DNA of 64,000 bases from Quercus robur (taxonomy: Eukaryota; Streptophyta; Magnoliopsida; Fagales; Fagaceae). The stretch's first letter is position 1. Every line of letters begins with the position of its first letter. The position numbers and the translations under genes were made by a program. The stretch covers positions 30,333,210-30,397,209 of the forward strand of contig NC_065544.1 in NCBI RefSeq assembly GCF_932294415.1. The letters are read 5' to 3'. The notes beneath the pieces were generated by a model, which saw only the letters and a program-made list of their open reading frames with translations, was not told the DNA's origin and did not search any database. Shown here in pieces: positions 48,915 through 61,475 of the stretch.

Positions 48915-49738
48915 AGTATCTCCAATAGTCTCTTTAAAAATTTTACAGTTCCTTTTAACTTTTACCTATCTTCTTTTTCAAATACAATTTTCAATCGACT
49001 CTCTATCATTACTCTATTTCATTTATTAGGAATGGCAAAGGGTTAGGTTTAGGGTGGGTTTTTTAATGCTTGAACCAGACTTGCGGGCCTGACTTCGAAT
49101 CCTAAACTTGCCGTGTTTAATAAACGGGTTTTTTTTAAACCCAAACTCGCCCCCCATCGGGCTCCACGAACCCTGCCACCTCAGGTCCAATCATGGCTTA
49201 AAAAAAAATTTGTCTGAATCTTTAAGCCGTGTAGGATAGAAACCATCACAGGAAGAATGCAAAACAAAGTAAAAAGAACAAAAATTATGCCCAATAATAC
49301 AGATCAGAGTCTAAGACCATAAATACAGATCAGATCTTTCATCAAAAAAAAAAAAAAAAATACAAATCAGATCAGAGTCTAAGCCTACCACTACTTCAAC
49401 CCCTCCAAAACTCCAAAAACAAAACCATGAAAAACCCCAACAGATTAGAATTTAAGACCATAAATACAAATAAAATCTTTAATTAAAAAAAAAAATACAG
49501 ATCAGATCAGAGTCTAAGCCTACCACTATTTCAACTCCTCCAAAACTCCAAAAACAGAACCACGAAAAACCAACAAAAATCCCTCCTTTTTCCAATCAAG
49601 GCGAGGTAAGAGAGGTAGAGGAGAAGGAGCGTCGTTTGTGGCGAGGTGGAGGAGTGAGCAGCATCTGCAGTAAGATGGAGGAATGAGTGGCGTGGTGAGG
49701 GAGGAGCTAGCGATCTCTATGGGTGAGGTGGAGGAGGG

Positions 49739-49788
<50 letters not shown>

Positions 49789-51330
49789 GTGACTAAGAGG
49801 TGAGGAATTAGGGTTAAGGAAATGTATTTAGAAGTGGTAGAGTAGTATTTATACCTAGGTTTTTAATTTTTTTTTAATAATATTATATATACGGGTTGGG
49901 TTTGGACCAAGTATGCATAATACCCAAACCCGCTACGGGTTAAGTTTATAAAACCCAAATCCGCCCCATTTGCTTCACGGGTCGGGTAAAATCCGACCCA
50001 TTAGGGTTGGATCGAGTCAAGTACTTGCAGGTCGGGGTTTTTTTGCCATCCTTACTCATTTAAATATTATTTCTTCATTCATTCTTTATTCTCTCTTTAA
50101 TTCTCCTTTATTTATTTTTTTTCGTTCATACAAATAAAAGAGAATTTGAAGGTCATAAATCCCACTTCAAATCCCATCCAAAGAGATTAAACTTCACAAC
50201 TTCAAGCAATGCATTATATTTTTTCTATTGCATACTTGATACAACAAAATGGCACCACACCAAAAATATTCGAGACTTTTTTTTTTCCTTTGCAAAAAAT
50301 TAGTACCAAAAAAAAAAAAAAAAAAAAAACATAAATATATCTCTACCCGCAAAACAATAATTCCTAGTTGATGGACGATCAATCAACCATCCTCCTCCTT
50401 TATTATTTTTTTAATCTTCAATTTGTTAAAAGTTAATCTTCATTTTTTAATCTTACTTTTCCCGATTAAATTTTTAATCTTCAAAAATTTCAAGGGTTTT
50501 ATTTTTTAATAGTCTACTTCTAATTTAAGATATCATCCCTTAAATTTTAATTATTAATATCCATTAACTTATCATTATCCCTTTTTTTCTATAAAAAATT
50601 ATATCTTATCTTAATTATAGAGATTATTATTACTATTCATTAACTTCCAATTAATTTCCATTAAAAAAAATTATAGCTGTAGTTTTTTTTAATAAAAACT
50701 TATTATTATTTTTTTATTTAAAAAAAGAGCTAGAAGGTTGAAGGCCACACATTTATTTTATTTCGCCCATTAAAACGCCTAAAAATCAAAAGGCCACACA
50801 CAGTTCACCATCTAGATTTGAGAGAGAGAGAGAGAGGAAATCGGCATTGTGCTTCACCAGGAAAGAGAAAGAGAATCGCGTCATCTTCATCGTTTGTCGT
50901 CTATTTTGCTCTCACCGCCGCTCGTCCTCTTTCCCACTGCCAACGATATGCAGTTGAAATGGGTTTTTTTTTTTTTTTTGCTTTGATTTTTTTAGTTTAT
51001 AAGAAGATTGTATTTGGTAATTTTATTGCGTTTTTTGTTTTGTGTTTTTGTTTAGATTGTATGCAATAATTTTACTTGCGGGAGAGGGAGTGAAGAAACA
51101 AAGAGAAAAGAGAAAGGGAGGAAAGAGAAAGAATATTTTTTTATTCAGTTAGGTATTTTTTTAAGATAAAATAATGATTTGGAGTTACTATAGAGTTCTT
51201 TAGATGAAGAAAACTATTGTAGCAACTTCAAAAAAAATTTGGAAAAGTTTTGCTTTTAGAGAATCTATTAGTGCTGATTTTTTGGGTTTGCTCTTCAAAA
51301 ATTGCCTTTAGCTAATCTATTGGACATGCT
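48915..51330. mobile_element. Possible larger element holding a nested hAT
   Basis: AGTATCTCCAATAG at 48915 is mirrored by CTATTGGACATGCT ending at 51330 (12 of 14 pairing). The interior has a GA-rich, gene-leader-like stretch at 50818-50960. No target duplication or transposase is visible, so both the ends and the unity of the element are uncertain. Confidence 0.3.
49026..50054. mobile_element. hAT-like non-autonomous element, 1029 bp
   Basis: Ends TTAGGAATGGCAAAGGGT and GATGGCAAAAAAACCCCGAC (reverse complement of the right end) are flanked by TTCATTTA (49018-49025) and CTCATTTA (50055-50062), an 8-bp duplication with one change. Subterminal GGGTTAAGTTT and ACCCAAACCCGC motifs are typical. 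It contains an internal direct repeat of about 140 bp (near 49310 and 49450, with CAGATCAGAGTCTAAGCCTA) and a (GA)n run at 49741-49786. Confidence 0.68.
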
Positions 51331-52506
51331 TTAAAAGTCTAAAATGTATTGGGCTGTGGATGCACATTTCTATTTAAAAGTGTACAATGTGCTTGTTAAC
51401 AGTATTCGAACTTCTAAGTATATCTTACAATAATTGTTACAATTGAGATTGATAAGTTTTTATTAATTTTTACTTGGTTCTATCATTGATATTGTTTTTA
51501 TTTAAGTTGAAATTATTCCTGAAAAAATATATATACACTAGGTGGGTTATTCCAAAATGGTTGAACTTATCCCCCCAAAAAAAATCACCTCAACAACTGT
51601 AAAATATTTTGTAGCTCCATACTTATTGATAAATGCCAGTACTTATGGGTACATTGTGTTCACATGGATTATTAGCATGAAATCCATGTTATTGCTAATT
51701 ATGAAAGGTTTTTTTCCCTTATTTTTACTCTCAAAATTTAAGTTTTATTTATGTTAGTACTTATGGCAACATGAGGTGATGTTGTCAGATTAGGAATTCC
51801 CCCATCTCTCTGCTCTTTTCCCTTTACCTCTTTAAGGTGGGAAAAATTCATGTGGGACACGTGCATGGCAGGTCAAGGAAGTTGGATTGGAGGTATTTTA
51901 TCATTCATAATAAGATGAATTCGATACTGATAAGGTAAATATGAAAATGAATGTAAAGAAGGATAATGAAAAAACATGTGTTTTGGAGAATAATAATAGA
52001 ATATGCATATACAAATAAATTATAAATAAAATATGCATTAAAAAAAGATTCAGTTATGCAATATATATTAATATATAAATTTTGGCTAGGCAAGAGCAAA
52101 ACTCATCCTTTTCTGTCACTTTTTCATCGTAGGAAAAATCCTCACAAGAAATAAAAAGATAAAGACAGATCAGGTGGAATGGTTTTTAAATTTTTTTTTT
52201 CATCCCTACTTCCCTACTTTAAGGCACAAAGTTGATATCTCACACAAAGGGACCACAATTATTCTTAGTACCAAACTCTTGATGGCTACAACCTTAATCA
52301 AAACTCTTTGTAACTTTTCATGTTATTCATGTTATTAGTCTAGAGCGAATCATCTACTTTTACATTATTGGTGAATAAGTATTGAATTTTGGTGATACAA
52401 TTTAAGCGAGAGATGATGAATTTGAACTGTAGACATCTCTAATAAAAGATCTCCAAATATCAATTTTGACCTAAATTAAGGTCAGGTCATTCACAATAGA
52501 ATGTTA
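51331..52506. other. AT-rich intergenic DNA, no gene seen
   Basis: Short ORFs without resemblance to families. The last 100 bases are the 3' UTR of the LEA gene on the minus strand. Confidence 0.5.
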
Positions 52507-53222
52507 TCACACACTAGTATGAAGGTAAAGATCAGATGGAGTATTGTGGTCTGCTTTGTCCACACCATCAACGTTCCTAAGCCAATGGGTCCTGTTTAAA
52601 GAAGCGGCTTGCTCAGGAAGATCGTCCATCACCCATTCCTGGCCTTTTGGGTAGTATATGCCAGTCCGTGGATGCGGAACCCAGCACGGCGAGTAGCTTA
52701 TATTGTCACCAGGATTGATTGAACTTGCTGGTTTTTTATGCCAATCTTCTCCTCCTGCATGCTTGCTGAATCCACGATCAACTCGCATAGCTTCCCTGCA
52801 TGAGTTAATCATATCAATTAGTATGTGCCATTAATATCACCCCGCTTGCCAAAAATGTAAAGATATTTGCGTTTAGATCTCAGTTAATGGAGCCCGTTAC
52901 TGCAATTAGTTTTTATTAATTTTTTGATACAATAATAGCATTTTAACTTATAGCGTCCGTCTCATAATGTTAATGATAAAAGATTTTACTAGCTGAGCTA
53001 ACCAAAACTCATACATGGTTACATGTTAATGAAAAAATGACAACAAATAAAAAGTGTAAAAAGCATAATTTGCAAAATCAAGAAATTCCAAAACATGCAC
53101 CCTATATCATGAACCTTTACAAAATTATAATAAATTATAAACTTATAATCAACATGATCAATAGATGAACATCACCTCAGCATTAACATCTTTGTTGTTT
53201 TTGCAGCGCTGCCTCTAGCCAT
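52507..53222 (-). CDS. LEA_3-type late embryogenesis abundant protein, two exons
   Basis: Exons 53222-53176 and 52795-52507 are joined at a split arginine codon by a GT-AG intron of 380 bp, giving 111 aa. It starts MARGSAAKTTKMLMLREAMR. The conserved block runs through FSKHAGGEDWHKKPA, SPCWVPHPRTGIYYPKGQEW, VMDDLPEQAASL and THWLRNVDGVDKAD. The W-x-P-x-P-x-T-G-x-Y-x-P core is that of LEA_3/Lea5-like proteins, small hydrophilic proteins induced by drought, oxidative stress or senescence. Many family members go to mitochondria; here the short basic N-terminus allows that but does not prove it. The length fits the family. DI21/SAG21-type relatives are the closest I can name. I give no gene symbol. 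Confidence 0.88.
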
Positions 53223-53799
53223 GATCTTCAGTTGCAATGGAAAAATAATAGAAAAGCAAAAAGAGAGAAAATACAGGACTACAGAAAATGGCAAAGTATA
53301 TGGGCACAAAGATAGATATTGCTTGCAAGACTTGATGCTGGGATTTGATGAAAGTCCAATTGGCCTACACTAAGCATATATAATGTGGAGCTTGCCGTGT
53401 CTGAATTTCTTCAAAAGAATAAGTTCTGTTCTTTAGTGCACGCGGTGAAGGTCCCTTAAAAAAGTATAAAATTTATAAAAAGCGAAATCATTAAAAATCT
53501 GCGGTTCTAATTAAAAATCTGGATTATCAATATGGAATACTCATGTTCTATCAATGCATTAAAAAACGGCCCATGATATGCTTTACTTTTATTTGTTGCT
53601 TATGTGTTGTTTCAATACTAGAGAATATTGAGGAAAAAAAAAAAAAAACTGGGAATATTAATATATGATATTGTTCTTCTCTGAAGAGTGGGCTATCGTC
53701 CTTCTCAAAACAAATTAAAAAAAAAAAAAAAAGAAAAAAAAAAGAAAAGAAAAGTGGGCTACCGTTATTTTTTCTTCCTTTCTTCATTAGTGGGTACTT
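53223..53799. other. LEA promoter and short spacer
   Basis: No gene other than the LEA promoter. A long imperfect A/G-run lies at 53720-53755. The solo LTR begins at 53800, about 580 bp upstream of the LEA start codon. Confidence 0.5.
53377..53382 (-). promoter_or_regulatory. TATA box of the LEA gene
   Basis: TATATA within CATTATATATGC on the minus strand, about 155 bp upstream of the ATG. A CCAATT-containing stretch lies nearby on the plus strand at 53357. Confidence 0.5.
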
Positions 53800-54911
53800 T
53801 GAAAGTTCAAAAACGTGTACAAAACACCTTTGAACGTTTAGACCCCCAAAATACAACTTAACCAATTCAAGCAATATGTCAAACAACTAGTGTGCGGAAA
53901 CTTAACACATGCTATAATATGAAATTGGTTATAAACTATCTAAGCCATAACAAAATAAAATCCACAGCAGATAAATATAAAGGCAAAGATAGAGAGGAAG
54001 GAAGATGCAAACACAAAGACAACACGCGATGTGTTATCGAAGAGGAAACCGAAGTTCTCGGCGAAAAACCTCTCCGCCGCCCTCCAAGCGGTAATCAATC
54101 CACTAGAAAATACAGTTGGGATACAAGGACAGCAATAGACCCTCCAAGCCTAATCTACCCAGTGCACCTAAGCCCTCCAAGCTTCTTGCTCCAACGAGGT
54201 TGCGCCGAACCTTTTTCTTTTCTAGCTACCCGGATTCCGCTACTAGATCGTAGCATCAACCAATGAAGATTGGCTCCTTCCTAACTGCTTCCCAGAAATC
54301 CAAACAACTGTCTCACAGAGATGATAATGGTGAGAACCAGGTTTGGTATAATGCCTCTCAAGGATTTGACAATGGAGAGGAAGAGAGTTGAGGAATTTGA
54401 AGAGACTCTAAGGTAGAGATTGTGGGTGAAGCAATCTGGTTTTTCTTTAGGGTTTCTCTCTCAAAATTCTCTCTGGAAGCTCTCTTTCAATCGTGGGTAA
54501 AAGGGGTATTTATACTGGAGTGGGAGAGGAATGTGAAACGTCAGGTTTTACAAAAATAGGGGTGGCTCGCGGCTTGACCTCGCGGCTTGACCAAGTCGCG
54601 AGATCCAGTCGCGAGTTAACCGTATGGCCAGTTGTCCTGTTTTATCCTGTAGTGCTCCAGCTAGCATGACTGTTCATCTTCCAGCATGCTTGGCACGTGT
54701 GCTGCTTCTGGCGGCTTGCAGCTGCGAGTCCACTCGCGAGTCCCAGCCGCGAGTCTCTGTTTTCTTGCACACTTTTGAGCAAACTTCACTCTATCTCACT
54801 CACTACCCTTACAACAAACCCACCTAAATACAGGGTTACTAAATGCTGAATTACAAGCAAATTTGGCACGGAATAAAGCCAATTAGATGGTTGAATAAAT
54901 TCAACCTTACA
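53800..54911 (-). mobile_element. Solo LTR, 1112 bp
   Basis: On the minus strand it runs TGTAAGGTTGAATTTATTC...TGAACTTTCA with TG/CA ends. TACTT flanks it at 53795-53799 and 54912-54916, a perfect 5-bp duplication. Its 5' end carries the palindrome GGTTGAATTTATTCAACC. CTCGCGA-type motifs recur at 54565-54750, and a TATA-like GTATAAATAC lies near 54510. No internal region is present. The family differs from the 43-kb LTR, and the superfamily is not assigned. Confidence 0.85.
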
Positions 54912-55429
54912 TACTTGACTAGCTTGTTTTCTGCACGGCACCCTTAATTTTTTTTTCTTTGTTGTATTATTCTCCAGTGGTTTTCTTCTTCTTTTTTGGG
55001 TAGAATATTCTCTAGCAGTTGATTCATATGCTTTAGGGCATAAGATGTATATATATATATAGATGAATATATGTGTATATTTATTTTCATTTGTATATTC
55101 ATGTTTGATGACAGTAACTTCCCTTCTTGATTTAGTTAATGGAACAAATTAATGGAATTACTATCAACAAAATTTTATGCTTCAAAGTTCAAACTCTTAA
55201 TTTATATTTTATAGTATATAATTTTATAGGTGTATTAATAAGTAATTAACTCTAAATTTATATTTTATAATATATAATTTTATAGGTGTATTAATAAGTA
55301 ATCAACTATAATTTTTTTTTTATTTTTTTTTTTATAAATCGTCAAGCTCATGTTTTGAAAATGCGCTTACTGCTTTGGTGTGAATATTCTGCTCATCACA
55401 CATACATATGAACCTTGAGTTGTGCTATT
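54912..55429. other. AT-rich spacer with tandem duplication
   Basis: Contains the 56-bp tandem duplication and T-rich runs. No gene was found. Confidence 0.5.
55193..55304 (+). repeat. 56-bp tandem duplication
   Basis: Two units, 55193-55248 and 55249-55304, share ATATAATTTTATAGGTGTAT and TAATAAGTAAT and differ at three positions. Confidence 0.92.
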
Positions 55430-56242
55430 CAAATATTTTGGTCAACAAGGGTGTCATTATGGGCACAACGAAGGGAGTACGCCTCAGTCAAATGGATCGG
55501 GCAGAGAAGGAAAATGGAGTCGCTACCTAGATTAATTTTAGGAACCATAAATATAGCGCCCTTCGTGAAAGGACTGATCTACTACTAGAGCACATGTTCG
55601 GAGTTTAGATATGGGGATGAGAAGATGTTAGACACCCAACCCCACTCGACCCGTGGCTCGACTTCCACTCATTGTGTCTTATGTCTTAATCTTATTTAAG
55701 ATACATTCAACACTTACCATTCTAGATTTACACACATACTAGCACACATCTAGCAAACAACATGGCATCATATCATCACAAGCCCTATCATACAACTATC
55801 ATGCATCTCATCATATCTCAGACCCTAGCATACATCTATCATACATGGCATTATATCATATCCAAGGCAGAAACATAGACATGGCAGTAGTCAAACAATC
55901 ATGTTATCATGTCTAAGGAATGGCATATAAACTTGCACATCATGTTCATCAAAACTCACATCATATTCCTCAAGACAAAACGAGATCATATCCACAAACA
56001 AATGCATGTTCATGTGAATGTATGCCTTACATCACCGCATCACAGCACCTATGCATCAATGCATGGACATGTTATGTGCATGTTCATGGCAAAAACAAAG
56101 GGTTAAAACTCTAAACTAGCATACAAAGAACAAACAAAGCAAACAAACATGGAGGTTGAGACTGATAAGCATAAAACAAGACAAGGCAAATACATATTAT
56201 ATAAGTAAAATAAAGAAAAAGAGGTAAAAAGGTTCGGATTAA

Positions 56243-56365
56243 GGTTTCTGGGCATGAGTATGTGTGCACATACATAGGGCTACGTGTGCAGCCTAGTTTT
56301 ATGTGTACGCATACTTCGAGTATGCGTGTACATACAATAAGCATGCGTATGCATACACACCCTAA
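56243..56365. repeat. CATGC/GTGTAC-type block 1
   Basis: Alternating purine-pyrimidine words such as GTGTGCACATACAT, GTGTACGCATAC and AAGCATGCGTATGCATAC are packed into about 120 bp. Confidence 0.7.
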
Positions 56366-56909
56366 ACCTTAACCCAGAGCACAAGAATGCAACAAAACAG
56401 AAACCTCAAATCTAGCAACTGAGCATGCTTTTAAAAACAGAAAAGCTATGTAAACCTAAACTAAACAAACATATTAAAACATAAACAAACAAGAAAAACA
56501 AGATCAAAACAAGGAAAAGAAAAGGGAAAGGAACTAGAACATTATACCTCAAAAATACAAAGCTCCTTAGCTTGATTTTTATCATTCCCCTCAGTCAATC
56601 TATTCACAATCAAATAACAAGTGATTAGTAAATTTAAAGCTCGAAGATTAAGGCCAGAAAAGGCATCAATTAGAAAAATATTGACGTGAGGGTATTTTGT
56701 GAAAAACTCCCTCTTTAATTCACTATTTCTAATGAATCTTGTGTTTTTTTTTTTTTTTTTTGGATTTTCTGTGTGTTTTAAAAATGTACCATGTATGGCT
56801 TTTTATAGTCAGAAAATGGGGGCTTGGAATGGCTCCTAGACGATGTGAGATTCTTTCCAAAACCAAACTTTAATTCATAAAAAACTTGTTTTTCATAGTT
56901 TCTAGAACC

Positions 56910-57010
56910 CTGGCATGTGCACACATGCCCGTGTATGTGTACGCATGCATGAAGCATGAGCATGCAGAGCTTGAGCATGCGTGCACATACGTGTGTATGT
57001 GTACTCATGT
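56910..57010. repeat. CATGC/GTGTAC-type block 2
   Basis: GGCATGTGCACACATGCCCG, GTGTACGCATGCATG and GCATGCGTGCACATACGTG follow each other within about 100 bp. The first is close to a perfect palindrome. Confidence 0.7.
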
Positions 57011-57199
57011 CCTAGGGTTTTTGTGGACTTTCTTTTCCAAAAATAGCCTATTTAGTTCAAAAGAGTTATATTTTTCCGAAATCACTTTCCTCAAGTCAAT
57101 TTAATCTGATCGGTCCCTAAACCAACCTTAGGCTTTAGAATTCCAACATCATTGGGGAACAGGGGCCCGAGTCGTAAGGGGTACAAAATACGGTGTTTA

Positions 57200-57849
57200 C
57201 AAATGCCCATCTTTTGATTCGTGAGCTTTAGTAACAGAATCAAAAGAATAAGAGACAAAACATTTTTTTTTTTTGACATATGGCTCAGGCCTAACCCACA
57301 CACATGGCAAACAAAACACATACATTGGGTGAGGTGCAACTCCGAAGAGTTGCGTGGGATTCTTATATCCGAATTCCCACCTTTGTTACTTGGAAAATGA
57401 GCAACGATAGGTTCACTATCCCAGAACCTGTTTTGCCAATTGCAAGCAAAAGACAAGTGACTCACTATCCTAGAGTCACTAAAATAGAAAAAATAAACAT
57501 GGCCAACGGCTTTAACCATTAACCAAACAAACAAGATGCTCTTATTAGCTTAAAAGGATATATATCTATGGTGTCCATCTAGGGCTCTTGACTCAAACTT
57601 CTCCGGGTGGCTTGAGCCTCTAGGTAATACTTGTCTTTGGCTCCATCTCTATCTCTTCTATTCTAGTGAGGCTCTTGCCTCTGAGTGATTTTTGTATCTA
57701 TCTTTATCTCTATCTCTTCTATTGTGCCTACATATTCAATTCCCTCGGGATATGTGCACAAGTTTTGTACTCTTCTTTTCTAACTTGTATAAGACATGTG
57801 CCTGCATATTCAATTCCCTTGTGATAAGTGCATAAGTGGCCTTGGTAAT
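57200..57849. other. Repeat-derived DNA, no gene seen
   Basis: It follows the LTR-like block. CTATCTCTTCTATT-type phrases are duplicated at about 57640-57725, and CATATTCAATTCCCT occurs twice (about 57731 and 57807). Confidence 0.45.
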
Positions 57850-58395
57850 TTTGACTCACAAGGAAGTCCTTGGTGTAAGATCCATTGGGGAGAATGATTT
57901 TCTGAGGAGTGTGTTGGTGGCCCACGGGGGAGCCTTCTTGGCAATTTTGACCTACGAGGAAGTCTCTGATAATGTGTAGTCCATTGAGGGAAAATTCTCT
58001 TCTTCTCCTTCATGACTCACTAAGGAACTGGGAGAGCTTGTGTTGATTCTACACACAAGGGAGTTTCCTCAACTCTCTGGGGAAATTCTTTTCTTCACAA
58101 CCCTTGAGGGAGTTGTTCTTGTGCCTTGGACCCGTGGGGGAGTCCTCCATGATACTTGGGAAAAATTTTGCATCTTGTAACTTATTGGGGATTTGGTTGA
58201 TGGTCTTAACTCACGAGGGAGTTCCCTTAGTGATTTCCAATCCACTGAGGGATGTTCTTGATCTTTTCAATCCACTGGAGATGCTTTGAGAGTTATTGTG
58301 TCTTCTATCTTACTGAGGGTATTTCTGTCATTTTTGGATGAATTTTTTAATTTTTCTTTTCATTTACCCCCTTTTGGGAATCCACTGGGGATATG
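57850..58395 (+). repeat. Decayed array of CCACTGAGGGA motifs
   Basis: About twelve copies of a core YCCAYTGRGGGA (for example CCATTGGGGAG, CCCACGGGGGAG, CCATTGAGGGA, CCCTTGAGGGAG, CCACTGAGGGAT, CCACTGGGGATA) occur at spacings of about 25-70 bp. The sequence between them shares TTGGCAATTTTGAC and TCTTTTC-type words. It looks like an old tandem array whose units have diverged. Confidence 0.65.
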
Positions 58396-58687
58396 CTGAA
58401 ATATAAATATATATATATATATATATTTGCTAAACTACACATAGTTTAGTAGGAGGCCTAAACTACATGTAGTTTAGTCATCAAACCTTCCCACCTCTTC
58501 ATTTTTCTCTGACGGTTACCAACCGTTTCTTTTTCTTCTTGCTCTTCTTTATCTTCTTCAACTCTTCATATTCTCTCTAACTCCTCAACTTCCATCCTCC
58601 CTCTACAAAACCTTCTACCTCCTCTTCATTTCTTTATCTCTCATAATTTGATCATCTATTTCTCTCCCAAACTCTCTCATCTTCTCC

Positions 58688-61012
58688 ATGGTGCCCAAGT
58701 CCAAAACCAAGAAACCCTCCTACTTGATTTTTGGTGATGTCTTCAATCTAACACATTGGAATGGGGCTATAAGGCTAACTAAATCCCCTCCATTGACATA
58801 TAGGCCACAAAATGATCTCTTAAAGGGTGCAAGGGCCAAATTAGTAAGTTTTTCAAACTTCTCTAGTTTTCAAGTTTTGCTTTGATCTTCCGTTTTAATC
58901 CATTTTTAGACTTTTAAATGCTTGAGTTTTGTTGTGTGATAGGTTTAGATGAAAACCTGATGCCTTAGGACGGGTAGGAACATGTTTAGGATGAGTTTTG
59001 ATCAAAAGTTAGCCGGAATATCGAGAAGCCCTCTCTGTGTGTGTTCATGCATGCGCATGCATCGGGCATGCATGTGTAGCCTGTATTCATGCATACATAT
59101 GCTTCATTCTTGCGTATGCGTCTGTGTTCATTAGTTCATATGGACACAAGGTCCAATATGTGTACGCATGCAAGGACGCAGCACACACATGCGTGGGCCT
59201 ACGTGCGCATGTTAACACTCAAAAACCTTAATTTTCATTATTTTGACTTCTTTTCACCTATGTCCTTATCCAGGGGCAATTCTCATGTTCTCTTTTCATA
59301 TTTTTGCAGGTCTCGCCCCCTTTTTCAAGTAGGGGTAGTACTAGTCACATCTCTTCTTCGTACAGGGCCTTGGCCAATGACACAAAGGCCTTGGTGCGCA
59401 CAACCGACTTTGAGCCCATCCTCCGTTTGCTTCCGAAGAGTTCTACTAGTGCCGTCTTGGTGTAGTCGCTGGCTGAGAGGTGGTGGGACATTACCCACAC
59501 CTTCCACATTACTGAGAGGGAGATGACAGTGACTCCCCATTATTTCCATTAGATGATTGGCCTTCGATGTGATGGGTCACTCCTTAATTTGTAGGCTGAG
59601 TCGGGTATACAGCTGAGCATAGATTTGGTAGGGTGGAGGCACACAATAAAGACTGTTCATTACTTTGAACTTAAGACAAACCACAGACCTCTTCCTCAGG
59701 AGATGCCTGAGGATTATGCCCGGATGGTGGGTAGATGCCTGGTTCTCTTCCATGAATTCGAGGAAGCTCGAGAGGCTAACTGGGGTTAGGCTTGTCTCGC
59801 CTAACTATACTCATCCCTAGACACAATCAGCCGGGGGACTCTATGCTAGCTGGTGGGGCCTTGGAAGCTCCTTGAGGTTAGTTCTTTCTTCCTTCTATTT
59901 TTGTAGCTTCCTACCAACATATACTTCATTCCTTTGCAAACTATGTTCCTCCATATGTCATCTAGGTTTACAAAACTGCATCTCATGCTTTTGTAAGCTA
60001 TGTTCATGTCTTTATCTTGTAAACTATCAGTTTGCAACTGTCATATATTTTCTTGCAAACTATCATCTTGCAAACTGTGCCTTCTCTTTTCAGTGTTGTG
60101 CCATGAGATACGGACTTATTGCTCATGGAGCGGAGGTGGACTTAAAGAGCTTTCCTTCGGTTAGGGCTCACTTCGATGGGCTTTCTTCTAAAGAGGTGAG
60201 TAGAAATTCTACATTCTTTTATTACTTTGTTTTGCATATTTCCTAGGGTCCCCTTTCTGACCCTAGGTGTTGTCACAGGTCATATGGAGTTCTTGGGCCG
60301 ATGTTCCTCCTGTTGTAGACCCTAACTTGGAAGTGGTTGCCATCATGGCTTCTAAGATTACGCAGTCCTTAGAGAGTGATGGTTTAAGGGTCCTCTACTT
60401 GGTAGAGAGGGTCTGTTTTCAGCTGGTGGGCGTGGATGCACCGCGGGATCCGATGGATCCTCTATAGTTCATACTTGCCCAACTTTCCATGACTGATGCT
60501 GAGTACTATTGTGGAGGAGTGACATTCCTTATGCCGAATGGCTCATGGATGACCTGGACTATGTCGTGTTCAATGAGACTCGTCTCATGCCCTTTCTCTC
60601 TACGAGAGTATGTATTCTTTCTTTTTCACTTTTCTCTCTCTTCTCTTGCACTTTCTTGCACATGGTGAGAAACTCAACGGTGATGATTATGTCAGGGTGC
60701 GGCTTGTCCCGCTAGTGGTGGCCTTATTAACCCCCCTCATCTACCTTGGTCAGTTATGCCTACGACCTTGATGGCTTTGCTTGAGGGCGTCCTGTGGGAC
60801 GAAACCTGAATGTCATGGGTTACCCTTTTCTAGATGGCACATGAGCGGTGAGCTCTATTTCATCCTTGTATTTTCTTTTCTTTTCTTGCATCTCTCAACA
60901 CTTGTTCTAACACTGTCTTCTTTTCAAATTCAGCCCACTGTGGAGGAGCATGAGGAGCTTGTTTGGCTTACTGGGAACCTTAAGCTAGAGGTGACCGAGT
61001 ATTCTAGGTAGA
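58688..61012 (+). pseudogene. Broken plant mobile domain (PMD)-like coding region
   Basis: A CT-rich leader precedes an ATG at 58688 (MVPKSKTKKPSYLIFGDVFN), which opens a 52-codon segment ending at a GTAAGT. Further exon-like segments at about 59311-59875, 60093-60198, 60280-60530 and 60935-61010 contain TDFEPILRLLPKSSTSA, THTFHITEREMTVTPHYF, AESGIQLSIDLVGWRH and PTVEEHEELVWLTGNLK. This order is that of the plant mobile domain (aminotransferase-like) family of MAIN-like proteins, which is also widely carried by MULE and Ty3-type elements. It is broken in several places and probably belongs to a mobile element, so I treat it as a fossil. Its neighbours (LTR-like block, motif array, DUF7745-like region) support that. 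Confidence 0.6.
59033..59216. repeat. CATGCATG-type block 3
   Basis: Lies in an intron-like stretch of the PMD-like region. ATGCATGCGCATGCATCGGG, GCATGCATGTG, TGTGTACGCATGCAAGG and ACACATGCGTGGG occur within 185 bp. Confidence 0.75.
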
Positions 61013-61475
61013 TTTATGGCCCTTGAGGGTTTGCCCACCTAGGGGATGATGATGATGATGGTGACGATCCAAAAACCACCCCCAACTATCGACCGAGGAA
61101 GAGGCATTACCAGTGATGATCCTATAGTTCAGATAGATAGACACAGACCTAGACACACATCATATTTCCAGTTTTTTATTTTTTTTTATTTCCTTTTCTT
61201 TTCTTTAGCATTTATTTCTGAACTTTGGCTTTTATTTGAGACATTAGGTTGTATTTAAAAACATCTTTTATATTTCTGCTTTTATTTAGGACATGTACTT
61301 ATTTTACAACTCATGGGAATTTTTTTATATTGTCTTGCTTTTCTCTTTTCATTGATGCTTGAAAATCTGAGCTTAAGCATGCCTTGAGTAATCCTCTAGG
61401 TCCTAAGAATTATGAGGGAAGCCTTGGTGGAGGAACCATACTCCAAATAGGAGAAGGAATTCAAATTTGTGTGCC
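61013..61475. other. Spacer between PMD-like and DUF7745-like regions
   Basis: T-rich and AT-rich, with an (ATG)n run at 61046-61060. No gene was recognised. Confidence 0.45.

Larger units (their letters stand above)
55430..57199 (-). mobile_element. LTR-like block, antisense, probable Ty3-type
   Basis: At 57199, read on the minus strand, it starts TGTAAACACCGTATTTTGTA, followed by CCCCTTACGACTCGGGCCCC, the opening of a common plant LTR type. Toward the other end, on the plus strand, GGAGTCGCTACCTAGATTAA and ATGTTAGACACCCAACCCC are conserved phrases of the same type. CAT-rich low-complexity DNA and two CATGCATG-type blocks lie between. The left boundary is uncertain and no target duplication was found. 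It is old or incomplete. Confidence 0.45.

Noticed and set aside
53892-54266. 124-codon plus-strand frame with several Pro and Arg
   Set aside because: It lies wholly within the solo LTR on the opposite strand and resembles no protein.
55355-57204. AATGC on both sides of the antisense LTR-like block
   Set aside because: The left copy is not followed by TG, so it does not fit LTR ends; probably chance.
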